Source: Chromohalobacter israelensis
GTDB lineage: Bacteria > Pseudomonadota > Gammaproteobacteria > Pseudomonadales > Halomonadaceae
Length of the DNA: 64,000 nt
NCBI GenBank assembly: GCA_000761475.1
Contig: JQNW01000005.1
Coordinates: 269,929 to 333,928, forward strand
Reading direction: 5' to 3'
Below, piece by piece: positions 34,025 to 43,512 of the stretch (position 1 is its first letter; each line of letters opens with the position of its first letter). Made by a program: the position numbers and the translations under genes. The notes under the pieces were generated by a model. It saw only the letters and a list, made by a program, of their open reading frames with translations, did no database searches and was not told the origin of the DNA.

Positions 34025-35293
34025 TCATTCTGCCATCAGCGTCTCGGAATAACCGTAGGTCGAGAGGCGATCGATACCATCTTCGGTGATCAGCACCTGC
34101 TCTTCCAGCTTGACGCCCTCGGTGCCGTCGCGGTGGCCGATGTAGGCCTCGACGCACAGCGTCATGCCGGGCTCGATGTCACCATCGTAGCCTACGTCGT
34201 CCCAGTCCATGTCGTGGGCGATCAACGGCCATTCGCCGGTCATGCCGCAGCCATGGACGATATCCAGGTAGCGGTTCTCGCGATAGCCGTCGGGGATCGG
34301 CCATGCCTGGCGCGAGTAGTCGCGGAAACTCATGCCGGGGCGCAGCAGCGCGATGTTGCGCTCGAGCTGGTCGGCGGCCATGCGATACAGCGCTTTCTGC
34401 TCGGCATTGGGCGCACCTGCGCCGGGCACGTGGAAGGTCCGCGAGAAGTCGGTGTAGTAGCCGAAGCATCCCACGATGTCGGTATCGAAGGCGACCAGCT
34501 CACCCGGGGCGATGATCTTGTCCGAACATTCCTGGAACCACGGGTTGGTGCGCGCGCCGGAACTGAGCAGGCGGGTCTCGGCGTATTCGCCACCGGTCGC
34601 CAGCACATGCTGGTTGAAGATCGACCACAGCTCGTTTTCGCTCATGCCGGGACGCAGGGCGGCCTCCATGTGCGTCATCGCGGCTTCGGTCAGCGTCACG
34701 GAACGATGGATGAGCGCCAGCTCGTCGACACTCTTGATCGACTTGGCGCCCTCGACCACGGTGGCGGCGTCGGTCAGTTCGAAGCCGGCCTGGCCCAGTG
34801 CCTCGATGGCGCCGGTGGGCGCGGACTCGATCCCCAGGCGCTGCCCTTGGGCATGCGAGCGCGCGAACAGACCGCGGATGTCATCGACGAAGGCCTGAGT
34901 GTGCGCCGCGCAACGCGGGCCGCTGTATTGCGGCATCACCGCCCGGGCGGGGCGGACCTCGTCGAGCAGTTCGGCGTTGGCTGCCAGGTGCAGGCAGGCG
35001 CTGAACTCAAACAGCACCACCGGGCCGTCCGCCGCGACATAGAGATAGCGCGCCGGGTTGCGCTGTGAATACACCTGCATGTTGCGCACGCCGCAGGCAT
35101 AGCGAATGTTGATCGGGTCGAACAGGATCACCGCGTCCAGCGCGTGGTGACGCATCTGCTGACGCAGCCGCTGCAGCCGATAGCGCTCGACGCGCGAGAG
35201 CAGCTCGGCATCCAGCGTGGCGTGACGAAAGCTGCCGTCGGTATAGGGGCCGCCCGTGGGGACGGACCCGGCGAGTGAAACGATATCGCCCAT
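34025..35293 (-). CDS. DddP-like M24-fold metalloenzyme
   Basis: This 422-residue protein has an N-terminal creatinase-like domain and a C-terminal pita-bread M24 domain. It resembles DMSP lyase DddP much more than aminopeptidases: TRLLSSGARTNPWFQE, FDTDIVGCFGYYTDFSRT, HGCGMTGEWP and VKLEEQVLITEDG. The six metal ligands of DddP are conserved with the same spacing: Asp270, Asp272, Asp282, His347, Glu382, Glu397. In DddP, as I recall, Asp377 six residues after the His is catalytic; the corresponding residue here is Gly353. It may therefore act on a different osmolyte-like substrate. It follows the 2-oxoglutarate oxygenase gene by 57 bases on the same strand. Confidence 0.75.
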   Translation of the reverse strand: MGDIVSLAGSVPTGGPYTDGSFRHATLDAELLSRVERYRLQRLRQQMRHHALDAVILFDPINIRYACGVRNMQVYSQRNPARYLYVAADGPVVLFEFSACLHLAANAELLDEVRPARAVMPQYSGPRCAAHTQAFVDDIRGLFARSHAQGQRLGIESAPTGAIEALGQAGFELTDAATVVEGAKSIKSVDELALIHRSVTLTEAAMTHMEAALRPGMSENELWSIFNQHVLATGGEYAETRLLSSGARTNPWFQECSDKIIAPGELVAFDTDIVGCFGYYTDFSRTFHVPGAGAPNAEQKALYRMAADQLERNIALLRPGMSFRDYSRQAWPIPDGYRENRYLDIVHGCGMTGEWPLIAHDMDWDDVGYDGDIEPGMTLCVEAYIGHRDGTEGVKLEEQVLITEDGIDRLSTYGYSETLMAE

Positions 35294-35350
35294 TGAAAGA
35301 TATCCTGGTTGAAAGTGAACGAAACGCCGGGAAACGCGTGCGAGGTGTCG

Positions 35351-36247
35351 TCAGCCCATGAGCGCGTCGTGGCGGCGTTGATTGTCGGCGTCGATGTGCT
35401 GTTGCGTGACGCGGCCGTAGATCCGCTTGGTGTGCTCCAGGCTGCCCATCATGTCGGGAGTCTTGGCGTAGCCGAGCAGCGTGCACAGGCGTTGTCCCTT
35501 GGCGGCGGCGACGCGGTGCATGGAGTAGCGCCCCTTGAACAGCTGCAGATCGCCGGTGTTGAGCGTCAACGACTCGACATCGGTGTGATCGCCCTCGAGC
35601 ACGCGCTGAACGGCCGCGAAGTTCTCGTCGCCCGGGCGACGGATGTTGGGCGCGTACTGGAATTCACCGCCCTCGTTGGGACGCCGTGTCATCAAGCTGA
35701 CGATGAATTCGTTGGTATCGAAGTGCCAGGGCAGCTCGGTGTCGTCGGGCATGACGTTGATGACCAGTCCCGCAATGGGATCGGCGAACTCGTAGATCAC
35801 CGGCTCTTCGAGGCAGTCGGCCACGAAGCGTTGAAAGTCGGGGTCGCGATAGAGCTGCTGGACGATGGCATCCTCGGGGATCAGGTCGCGCGCCACGAAG
35901 CCGTTGGTGTAGTGCTGGAAGAAGCGAGCGGGGTGATCCTCGGGCAGTGACGGATCGTCCGGCGTGACGTAGGGATTGACGTTGTTGTCCGAGTAGAACG
36001 CCTTGGGCGCCAGGGCCTCGCTTTCCTCGCGCAGCGGCTCGATGAGGTCCTCGCGGATGAACTTCGACAACAGGGCGCAGCCATCGGTACGCAGCTGCTG
36101 ACGGACACCCTCGACCGCCGCCCGGTAGGCGTCGCTGTCGTGCTCCAGGATCGGATAGCGTTCGAGATCGATGATTCGTGCCAGGGGATGGCGGTCGGCG
36201 GTGACGTCTTGCGCGGTGGCGCGGGTTGCGAGTGTTGCCTGTGACAT
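35351..36247 (-). CDS. BesD/HalD-like Fe(II)/2-oxoglutarate-dependent oxygenase
   Basis: This 298-residue protein has a cupin-type double-stranded beta-helix. Iron ligands are His175 and Asp177 (WHFDTNEF) and His244 (RYSMHRV), with Arg253 nearby to hold 2-oxoglutarate. GGEFQYAPNIRRP and the GDLQLFKGRYSMHRV block match the family that includes the free-amino-acid halogenases BesD and HalB/D/E. Those enzymes have Gly in place of the metal Asp; here Asp is kept, so hydroxylation or another oxidation is expected, not halogenation. AGGAGG precedes the start. It is the first gene of a two-gene unit with the DddP-like protein, and a LysR gene lies upstream. Confidence 0.72.
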   Translation of the reverse strand: MSQATLATRATAQDVTADRHPLARIIDLERYPILEHDSDAYRAAVEGVRQQLRTDGCALLSKFIREDLIEPLREESEALAPKAFYSDNNVNPYVTPDDPSLPEDHPARFFQHYTNGFVARDLIPEDAIVQQLYRDPDFQRFVADCLEEPVIYEFADPIAGLVINVMPDDTELPWHFDTNEFIVSLMTRRPNEGGEFQYAPNIRRPGDENFAAVQRVLEGDHTDVESLTLNTGDLQLFKGRYSMHRVAAAKGQRLCTLLGYAKTPDMMGSLEHTKRIYGRVTQQHIDADNQRRHDALMG

Positions 36248-36431
36248 GAGATCGCCCCTCCTGATGGGTCGTGGCCGGCCAGTCGTGACGGGTCGGTCGT
36301 GACTGGCCGTCGTGACTGGAAAGTGGCGATACGGTAAAAGCCCGGGGAGCGTGAAACTAATGAGAATGTCCGGCCATCTGCGACGAGATTCTTATCGTTC
36401 TGTCTCAGGCCCTTGGCGGCGCGCCTCGCGA

Positions 36432-37316
36432 TCACTCATCGGCGCGATAGAGATGGCGCAGCGTGTCCGCCAGCGGTTCGGCGACGGCGGCGATGTGGGG
36501 CGTCTGCGTATAGGCCAGGTACCAGGGAATGCGCGGGATGTCGCCGGCCAAGGGGCGCATGACGACGTGTCCGGCCTGATGGGCGTCCCGGGCGGCCCAG
36601 CGCGACAGGATGCTCACGCCCTTGCCGGCGGCGACCAGCTCGAGGATCAGGGCGACCGACTCGATCTGTACCATGTGCGAGGGATAGACGCCGGCGGGCT
36701 GGAAGAAGTGCTCGAACTCGTGGCCGGACTCGGGCGTGATGCTGTAGGTGAAGTGTCGTCCCCGGTCGAATACCTCGGCGGGAATGACGTCGCTCTGCGC
36801 GTCGGGGTGGTCGGGGGGCAGCACGGCCACCAGTGGCTCCTCAAACAGCAACTGGTGAGCGATCCCGCGCTGCGAAGGGACTTCGATCATGCAGATCATG
36901 TCGACCCGGTTGGCGAGCAGGGCCGTGGTCATGTCCGCCATGGGCAAGCGCACCAGGTCGATGTCGCGCTCATGCTGGTCGTAGAGATGCGGGATCGCTC
37001 GCGAGAAGGTGTCGTAGGGGCCGATGCCCAGGCGCAGGGCGGGCTCGGCGCGGCGAGCCAGCTGCCATGCTTCGAGCTCGGCGTTGCGCAACTGGGGGAG
37101 TACCGCATGAGCGGTGTCGAGCAGACGCTCGCCCGAGGCGGAAAGCGTCAGCCGACGGCCTTCGCGATGGAACAGCGCAACGCCCAGGCGGCGTTCCATC
37201 TCCCGAATGCGATGCGTCGCCGCGGGCTGGGTGATGCCGATGGCGGCGGCGGCATCGTGCACCGTGCCGTGGGTCGCGATGGCGTCGATCAACACGTAAT
37301 ACTTGATATCCAGCAT
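36432..37316 (-). CDS. LysR-family transcriptional regulator
   Basis: A 294-residue LysR protein: N-terminal winged HTH (GTVHDAAAAIGITQPAATHRI, then EMERRLGVALFHREGRRLTL) and a C-terminal periplasmic-binding-like effector domain with CMIEVPSQRGIAH and an ILELVAAGKGVSIL strand. It is on the same strand as, and 184 bases upstream of, the oxygenase/DddP-like genes. Most LysR regulators are divergent from targets, but upstream codirectional placement is also common. It is the likely regulator of that pair; the effector is unknown. Its profile resembles MetR-like members. Confidence 0.88.
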   Translation of the reverse strand: MLDIKYYVLIDAIATHGTVHDAAAAIGITQPAATHRIREMERRLGVALFHREGRRLTLSASGERLLDTAHAVLPQLRNAELEAWQLARRAEPALRLGIGPYDTFSRAIPHLYDQHERDIDLVRLPMADMTTALLANRVDMICMIEVPSQRGIAHQLLFEEPLVAVLPPDHPDAQSDVIPAEVFDRGRHFTYSITPESGHEFEHFFQPAGVYPSHMVQIESVALILELVAAGKGVSILSRWAARDAHQAGHVVMRPLAGDIPRIPWYLAYTQTPHIAAVAEPLADTLRHLYRADE

Positions 37317-37402
37317 GGGACTCTCGGGTCTCTTGAAGGGTGGCGCGTCGCGTGAAACGACATGCTACGCTCGATGCCAGATGCGACAAGGAGCACGACA
37401 CG

Positions 37403-37924
37403 ATGTCGGACCACCACGATACGGCCAGCACCGAGCTGGACGAGGCGACGATCCGGCTGGCCACGGAAATCTTCAACAGCGCGCGCAACGGCGAGACGGA
37501 AAAGCTGCGCGGCTGGCTGGCCCAGGGATTGCCCCCCAACATGTGCAACGACAAGGGCGACAGTCTGCTGATGCTGGCCAGCTATCACGGGCATCTCGAC
37601 GCCACGCAACTGCTGCTCGAACATGGCGCCGACCCCGAGATGTACAACGACAACGGCCATCATCCACTCTCCGGCGCGGCCTTCAAGGGGCACCTGGCCA
37701 TGGCCGAACTGCTGGTCACGCATGGCGCCTCGGTCAATGCGCGTTCTCCCGACGACAAGACGGCCCTGATGTTCGCGGCGATGTTCGACAATGCCGAGAT
37801 CGTCGAGTATCTGCTGGCCCAGGGAGCCGATCCGCGTGCCACCGACAGCCGCGGCATGACGGCCAGCGAGCTTGCCTCGGCGATGGGCGCGACACGCACG
37901 CCCGCGCTGCTGGATGCCGTCTGA
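37403..37924 (+). CDS. Ankyrin-repeat protein
   Basis: A 173-residue protein of about four ankyrin repeats: GDSLLMLASYHGHLDATQLLLEHGAD, GHHPLSGAAFKGHLAMAELL (and following), KTALMFAAMFDNAEIVEYLL, and a partial final repeat. There is no signal peptide. ATG 37403 is chosen for AAGGAG at 37388; an upstream in-frame extension lacks support. It resembles small cytoplasmic bacterial ankyrin proteins of unknown partner, some of which accompany catalase. It is convergent with glnK and separated from it by a 13-bp stem terminator. Confidence 0.85.
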   Translation: MSDHHDTASTELDEATIRLATEIFNSARNGETEKLRGWLAQGLPPNMCNDKGDSLLMLASYHGHLDATQLLLEHGADPEMYNDNGHHPLSGAAFKGHLAMAELLVTHGASVNARSPDDKTALMFAAMFDNAEIVEYLLAQGADPRATDSRGMTASELASAMGATRTPALLDAV

Positions 37925-37968
37925 GCGCGTCTTGGCACGCCCGCGCGAGCACGACCGTCCGAAAACGG

Positions 37969-38016
37969 CGAGGCCCCTCGCCGCCCCTGGCATCGAGGGG
38001 GCAGCGAGGGGCCTCG
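37969..38016. terminator. Hairpin between the ankyrin and glnK genes
   Basis: CGAGGCCCCTCGC (37969-37981) pairs with GCGAGGGGCCTCG (38004-38016), with a secondary CCCCT/AGGGG pairing inside the loop. It lies between two convergent stop codons. Confidence 0.7.
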
Positions 38017-38044
38017 TCGCATCAGCGTGCCGGCAGGGCGTGGT

Positions 38045-38431
<387 letters not shown>

Positions 38432-38481
38432 TTATGCCCAACGATCATGCTTTCAAGCATACACCGCTGGTCGCGGGATTA

Positions 38482-38506
38482 AAAAAAGGCCCCCCGAAGG
38501 GGGCCA
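38482..38506 (-). terminator. Terminator after amtB
   Basis: On the minus strand GGCCCCC/GGGGGCC forms a stem (38506-38489) followed by seven T residues (38488-38482). It ends the glnK2-amtB transcript ahead of the other glnK copy. Confidence 0.88.
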
Positions 38507-38542
38507 GGGGAGCACGCCAGCTCACTCGGTATGTCGGCTCTC

Positions 38543-39793
38543 TTACTTCTTGCCGACGGAAAATTCGGGATAGGCTTCCAGGCCGCATTCCGCCAGGTCC
38601 ACCCCTTCGTATTCTTCTTCCTCGCTGACCCGGACGCCCATCACGGCCTTGAGGATCAGCCACACGATCAGGCTCGCGATGAAGCACCACAGGAAGATGG
38701 CGACGGCACCGATGATCTGCGAGCCGAAGGAGGCGCTGGCGTTGGTGACAGGCACCACCAGAACGCCCCACAGGCCGGCCACGCCGTGCGCGGAGATGGC
38801 ACCGACCGGATCGTCGATCTTCAGCTTGTCCAGCGCCACGATGGAGATGACGACCAGCAACCCGCCGACGGCACCGATGAGCGTGGCGCCCAGGCCGGTG
38901 GGTGACAGCGGATCGGCGGTGATCGCGACCAGGCCGGCGATGGCACCGTTGAGGGCCATGGTCAGGTCCGCCTTGCGGAACCAGATCTTGGCAAGGATCA
39001 GCGCGGCGATCACGCCCCCGGCGGCGGCGGCATTGGTGTTGACCAGTACCTGCGCCATGTTGTTGGCGGAATCGATGTTGGAAACCATCAGCTCACTGCC
39101 GCCGTTGAAGCCGAACCAGCCCATCCACAGGATGAAGGTCCCCAACGTCGCCAGCGGCAGGTTGGCACCGGGAATGGCGTAGATCGCGCCGTTCTTGCCG
39201 TACTTGCCCTTGCGCGGACCGAGTACCAGCACCCCGGCCAGAGCCGCGGCCGCCCCGGCCATGTGGACGATGCCCGAGCCGGCATAGTCGGAATACCCCA
39301 GCTCGGCGAGCCAGCCGCCGCCCCAGGTCCAGTAGCCGGACGTCGGATAGATGATCGCGGTCATCACCACGGCGAAGGCCAGAAACGCCCAGAGTTTCAT
39401 GCGTTCCGCCACGGCCCCGGAGACGATCGACATGGCGGTCGCCACGAACACCACCTGGAAGAAGAAGTCGGCCCGGTTGGAATAGTAGATGTCGCCGTTG
39501 CTGCCCAGGACCTGGTCGGCCGTGTTCTCGGCGCCCAGCAGGAAGCCCAGGCTCGGCATGAAGCCGCCAGCGCCACTGGAATACATCAAGTGGTAGCTGA
39601 ACAGCAGATACATCGTGCAAGAGATGGCGAACAACACCACGTTCTTGGTCAGGATCTCCGCCGTGTTCTTGGCGCGGACGAGACCGGCCTCGAGCATGGC
39701 GAAACCGGCGGCCATCCACATGACCAGTACGGCGCAGACCAGGAAGTAGAAGGTGTCGAGCGCGTACGATAGCTGTGTAATATCTTCAGTCAT
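38543..39793 (-). CDS. amtB: Ammonium transporter AmtB
   Basis: A 416-residue Amt/MEP/Rh channel with 11 transmembrane helices and no separate signal peptide. Conserved segments are MLEAGLVRAKNTA, YPTSGYWTWGGGWLA, DYAGSGIVHMAGAAAAL (first pore His) and ISAHGVAGLWGVL (second pore His). The acidic cytoplasmic tail docks GlnK. It is co-transcribed with the glnK copy upstream (27-base gap) from a sigma-54 promoter at 40201-40215 and ended by the terminator at 38482. It moves ammonium under nitrogen limitation. Confidence 0.96.
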   Translation of the reverse strand: MTEDITQLSYALDTFYFLVCAVLVMWMAAGFAMLEAGLVRAKNTAEILTKNVVLFAISCTMYLLFSYHLMYSSGAGGFMPSLGFLLGAENTADQVLGSNGDIYYSNRADFFFQVVFVATAMSIVSGAVAERMKLWAFLAFAVVMTAIIYPTSGYWTWGGGWLAELGYSDYAGSGIVHMAGAAAALAGVLVLGPRKGKYGKNGAIYAIPGANLPLATLGTFILWMGWFGFNGGSELMVSNIDSANNMAQVLVNTNAAAAGGVIAALILAKIWFRKADLTMALNGAIAGLVAITADPLSPTGLGATLIGAVGGLLVVISIVALDKLKIDDPVGAISAHGVAGLWGVLVVPVTNASASFGSQIIGAVAIFLWCFIASLIVWLILKAVMGVRVSEEEEYEGVDLAECGLEAYPEFSVGKK

Positions 39794-39820
39794 TTATTAT
39801 CTCTCCTTCAGCCCGCGCCG

Positions 39821-40215
<395 letters not shown>

Positions 40216-40301
40216 TATTGGTCATGCGCCATACAAAACAGTCGTTTATGACGCTCAAGGGGCTGGCGGTGGCAGGCATGCACGAGGGGCGGGCCAGCGT
40301 T

Positions 40302-40350
40302 TGGCGGATGTTGGTGCAGGGTCGCGCCGGCCGTGCACCAACATGGCGCA
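40302..40350 (-). promoter_or_regulatory. Two NtrC-binding sites 32 bp apart
   Basis: Site A at 40334-40350 is TGCACC-N5-GGCGCA (one mismatch to TGCACC-N5-GGTGCA). Site B at 40302-40318 has a perfect GGTGCA half and a weak left half. Their centres are 32 bp apart and about 120 and 150 bp upstream of the sigma-54 start, the same spacing as the two strong NtrC sites of E. coli glnA. Confidence 0.7.
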
Positions 40351-40416
40351 TGCGTATTCCGCTGGCCTTGCGTATGCTTGTGACAAGAAGGACATGTTCA
40401 ATCCGAGGGAACCCCC

Positions 40417-40773
40417 ATGGCGACACAAGACCTCTTCTCACGTCTCGCGCAGCAAGTCGGCGACCGTCTCCAGGACGCCTCGCACGCGCCGGAAGACATT
40501 CAGCGCAGCGTGCAGGGCGTGATGCGTAGCGCCTTCGACCGCATGGAGCTGGTCTCGCGCGAGGACTTCGACATCCTGATGGAAGTGCTGCAGCGCACGC
40601 GTTCCCGGGTCGAAGCCCTCGAGGCCCAGGTGGCGGCACTGGAGGCGGCCCTGGACGTGGGGCAGAGCGCGCCGGTGGCCGCGGCCGAAGGGGCGGAACC
40701 CGCCGCCGACGATGCGGATGACGACGCGCGCCGCAACGACGCCGCGACGTCCGGCGACGACCGCGAGAGCTGA
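40417..40773 (+). CDS. ubiK: Ubiquinone biosynthesis accessory factor UbiK
   Basis: A 118-residue BMFP-domain protein (formerly YqiC/DUF526). The N-terminal amphipathic region (LFSRLAQQVGDRL) is followed by SREDFDILMEVLQRTRSRVEALE, a coiled coil (about residues 45-80) used for trimerisation. The last 40 residues are an Ala/Asp-rich disordered tail. UbiK with UbiJ helps aerobic ubiquinone synthesis at the membrane. It is divergent from glnK-amtB, so the NtrC sites lie in its upstream region as well, and it precedes comM as in many Gammaproteobacteria. Confidence 0.92.
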   Translation: MATQDLFSRLAQQVGDRLQDASHAPEDIQRSVQGVMRSAFDRMELVSREDFDILMEVLQRTRSRVEALEAQVAALEAALDVGQSAPVAAAEGAEPAADDADDDARRNDAATSGDDRES

Positions 40774-40937
40774 TTCCCTCCCCCTTGATGTGACGATGCG
40801 GCCTGGCGCGATGTGCCGCATCGATGTTCGATGGCTTTGCCCGTCAGGCGCCGTTTCGGTGCGCGCGATGCCCCGTGATTTCTCGTCTGCAATGAATTAG
40901 TGTATGCGAATGTTACGGTTCAATCGCGAGGGAGCTC

Positions 40938-42452
40938 ATGGCGCTTGCCATCATCAACACGCGCGCAGGGCTGGGGCTGGAGGCGCCGGACGTCCTGGTC
41001 GAGGTGCATCTGACCAACGGCCTGCCGGGCCTGGCGATCGTCGGCCTGCCGGAGGCAGCGGTCAAGGAGAGCCGCGAACGGGTGCGCAGCGCGCTGATCA
41101 ATGCCGGTTTCGATTTCCCCACGCGGCGCATCACGCTCAATCTCGCGCCGGCGGATCTGCCCAAGGAAGGCGGGCGCTTCGATCTGCCCATTGCGCTGGG
41201 CATCCTGGTGGCCTCGGGGCAGGTCCCGGGCGAGGCGGTGGCGGGGCTCGAGTGCCTGGGCGAACTGGCACTGGACGGCAAGCTGCGCCCCGTGCGCGGC
41301 GTGCTGCCGGCGGCCCTGGAGGCGCGTCGGGCCGGGCGCACCTTGCTGCTGCCCGCCAGCAACGCCGACGAGGCGGCGCTGGCCGGCGACCTGGACGTCC
41401 GTCCCGCCGTCGATCTGCCTCAGGTCGTTGCGCATCTGCTCAAGCAGGAGAGGATCGCACCGCACCAACTTGGTGAGCGCCCCGCACCGCAGCTGGCCGA
41501 GCCGGATCTCGCCGAGGTGCGCGGCCAGCACCAGGCCCGCCGGGCACTGGAAGTGGCCGCCAGCGGAGGCCACAACCTCTTGTTTGCCGGACCACCGGGC
41601 ACCGGCAAGACCATGCTCGCCAGTCGCCTGCCGGGCATCTTGCCGCCGCTTCACGAGGACGAAGCGCTGGAGGTGGCCGCCGTGCGCTCGGTGTGCGGGC
41701 TGCCCATTCTCGAACGCTGGGGACAGCGGCCGTTTCGCACGCCTCATCATACCGCCAGCGGTGTGGCCCTGGTCGGCGGTGGCGGCAAGCCGCGTCCGGG
41801 GGAGATTTCCCTGGCCCACCACGGCGTGCTGTTCCTGGACGAGCTGCCGGAGTTCGACCGACACGTGCTGGAGGTGCTGCGCGAGCCGCTGGAATCGGGG
41901 CAGATCGTCGTCTCCCGGGCCTTGATGCAGCGTCGCTTTCCGGCGCGCTTTCAGCTGGTGGCCGCGATGAACCCGTGCCCGTGCGGGCATCTCGGCGATC
42001 CACGCCAGGCCTGCGTGTGCACGCCGGCGCAAGTGCAGCGTTACCAGTCGCGGCTTTCCGGCCCATTGCTGGATCGCATCGATCTTCAGGTGGAAGTCCC
42101 CGCGCTGCCCGCCGCGCAACTCACCGAGCAGCGCCGCGGCGAAAGCTCCGAGGCCGTCAGACAGCGCGTGCTCGCCGCGCGCCGGCGCCAGGCCAAGCGC
42201 GGTGCGCTCAATGCCTACCTGCCTGGCAGCGCGCTGGAGGAGCTCTGCGCCCTGGACGGGCAGGAACGCACCTGGCTGGCCGACGTGCTCAATCGCCTCA
42301 ACCTCTCCGCCCGCGCCTACCATCGCGTGCTGCGCGTCGCCCTCACGCTCGCCGACCTCGCCGAGGAGCCCCGCCCCCGCCAGCCGCAGCTGATGGAGGC
42401 CATCGGCTACCGTCAGATGGATCGGCTGATCGGGGGCAGCGCGGGCAGCTAG
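40938..42452 (+). CDS. comM: ComM/YifB-family AAA+ ATPase
   Basis: A 504-residue Mg-chelatase-like AAA+ protein. It has the N-terminal Lon-substrate-like domain (GLPGLAIVGLPEAAVKESRERV), Walker A AGPPGTGKTML, Walker B GVLFLDELPEF, and the zinc-binding-like AAMNPCPCGHLGD stretch (about residues 345-357). ComM is a hexameric helicase promoting branch migration during natural transformation and recombination. Full length and complete motifs; its stop overlaps the stop region of the convergent DUF4105 gene by 4 bases. Confidence 0.94.
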   Translation: MALAIINTRAGLGLEAPDVLVEVHLTNGLPGLAIVGLPEAAVKESRERVRSALINAGFDFPTRRITLNLAPADLPKEGGRFDLPIALGILVASGQVPGEAVAGLECLGELALDGKLRPVRGVLPAALEARRAGRTLLLPASNADEAALAGDLDVRPAVDLPQVVAHLLKQERIAPHQLGERPAPQLAEPDLAEVRGQHQARRALEVAASGGHNLLFAGPPGTGKTMLASRLPGILPPLHEDEALEVAAVRSVCGLPILERWGQRPFRTPHHTASGVALVGGGGKPRPGEISLAHHGVLFLDELPEFDRHVLEVLREPLESGQIVVSRALMQRRFPARFQLVAAMNPCPCGHLGDPRQACVCTPAQVQRYQSRLSGPLLDRIDLQVEVPALPAAQLTEQRRGESSEAVRQRVLAARRRQAKRGALNAYLPGSALEELCALDGQERTWLADVLNRLNLSARAYHRVLRVALTLADLAEEPRPRQPQLMEAIGYRQMDRLIGGSAGS

Positions 42453-43510
42453 TCCTTCATGTCCCGGTCATTCATGTCGTAGGAGGGCGCGTCGGCGCCG
42501 GGGATGCCCTCGCGGATGCGGGCGGAGAAGTCCTCGGCGTCGTCCGCTTGCAGGGCGCGGGCGTTGATGTGACCGGCGGCCTTGAGCCTTGCGAAGGGCA
42601 CGTGCGGTGCCAGTGCACCGACACTGTGCACGTACTCGGGCAGGTAGCCCGAGAGCAGCAGGCGATAGTCGAAGGGCAGCCCGGGGACGATGCGCCGCAT
42701 CATGTCGTAGACCAGCGTGGTGCAGTTGGTGGTGAGCGTATTGTAGTAGCGCGGCTCGCGTTGCAGCCGGTGGGCCTCGTCGAGATAGGCGAGGAACAGG
42801 TCCTGCATGACCGGCTTGGACATCTTCACACGATATAGATAGACGTCCTCGCCGCGCACATTGGTCCGCAGTCGCACGATGTCGCGCTCGTCGGCGGCAA
42901 TGATGCTGACTTCATATTCCTTGAAGAAGCCGCCCAGGGGCGAGAAGGCCTCGCCGCGCTCCTTGCGGATTTCCACCGAGAAGGTGACGTGGCGCCCATC
43001 GTCGAAGCCGAAGCTGACCAGCGTATGGGCGATGGCGGGACCCATCCAGTAGGACACCAGCAGGTCGACGGAGCGTATCCGGTCCAGGTCATAGTGGCGG
43101 GTGTCCCAGTGCTCGTCGAAGTCCTGCGGGGTGCGCCATTGAAAGTGACGCACGTTTTCCAGCGTGACGCGATGATCGTCCTGGCGCATGCCGTCGACGA
43201 TATGGGCGACATCCGGCGCCCAGTCGCGGCCGGAGGCGGGCTGGATCGAGACCCACCAGACGCCCAGCACGAGATAGAGGAGGCCATAGGCCAGCATCGC
43301 CCGCTGTGGCCAGCCCTTGACGAAGAGCCCGACGCAGCACGCCAGCGCGGCGGCGATCCATATCCCCGCGGCGACGTAGCGCAGCGCGACGGGGCCGGGC
43401 AAGCGGTACCAAAGCGCCAGTACCGCCCAGCCGCTGCTGGCAATGATGAGCAGCGCCATGAGGCTGGCCAGGATCCCGTGCCACAGCGATGCCACCCAGC
43501 CGCGTGTCAT
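42449..43510 (-). CDS. DUF4105 (Lnb-like) membrane-anchored periplasmic protein
   Basis: A 353-residue protein from ATG 43510. Two to three N-terminal transmembrane segments (about residues 10-35, 40-62, 70-88) lead to a periplasmic DUF4105 domain: VRHFQWRTPQDFDEHWDTRHYDL, the LVSFGFDD strand and YNTLTTNCTTLVYDMMR with the conserved Asn-Cys-Thr. That NCT segment suggests a papain-like (NlpC/P60-related) active site; the His partner could be in AIAHTLVSFGF. Some annotation systems call the family Lnb N-terminal domain. It follows hisC2 by 2 bases. Substrate unknown. Confidence 0.82.
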   Translation of the reverse strand: MTRGWVASLWHGILASLMALLIIASSGWAVLALWYRLPGPVALRYVAAGIWIAAALACCVGLFVKGWPQRAMLAYGLLYLVLGVWWVSIQPASGRDWAPDVAHIVDGMRQDDHRVTLENVRHFQWRTPQDFDEHWDTRHYDLDRIRSVDLLVSYWMGPAIAHTLVSFGFDDGRHVTFSVEIRKERGEAFSPLGGFFKEYEVSIIAADERDIVRLRTNVRGEDVYLYRVKMSKPVMQDLFLAYLDEAHRLQREPRYYNTLTTNCTTLVYDMMRRIVPGLPFDYRLLLSGYLPEYVHSVGALAPHVPFARLKAAGHINARALQADDAEDFSARIREGIPGADAPSYDMNDRDMKD

Positions 43511-43512
43511 GC

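Noticed and set aside
34025..35293. Simple annotation as Xaa-Pro aminopeptidase or ectoine hydrolase
   Set aside because: The double-Asp FDTD motif, TNPWFQE and HGxGxxxEWP segments are those of DddP-like proteins, and ectoine hydrolases show a different His-region motif by my recollection.
35351..36247. Annotation as a BesD/HalD halogenase
   Set aside because: The metal-binding Asp (Asp177) is present, whereas halogenases of this group have Gly there.
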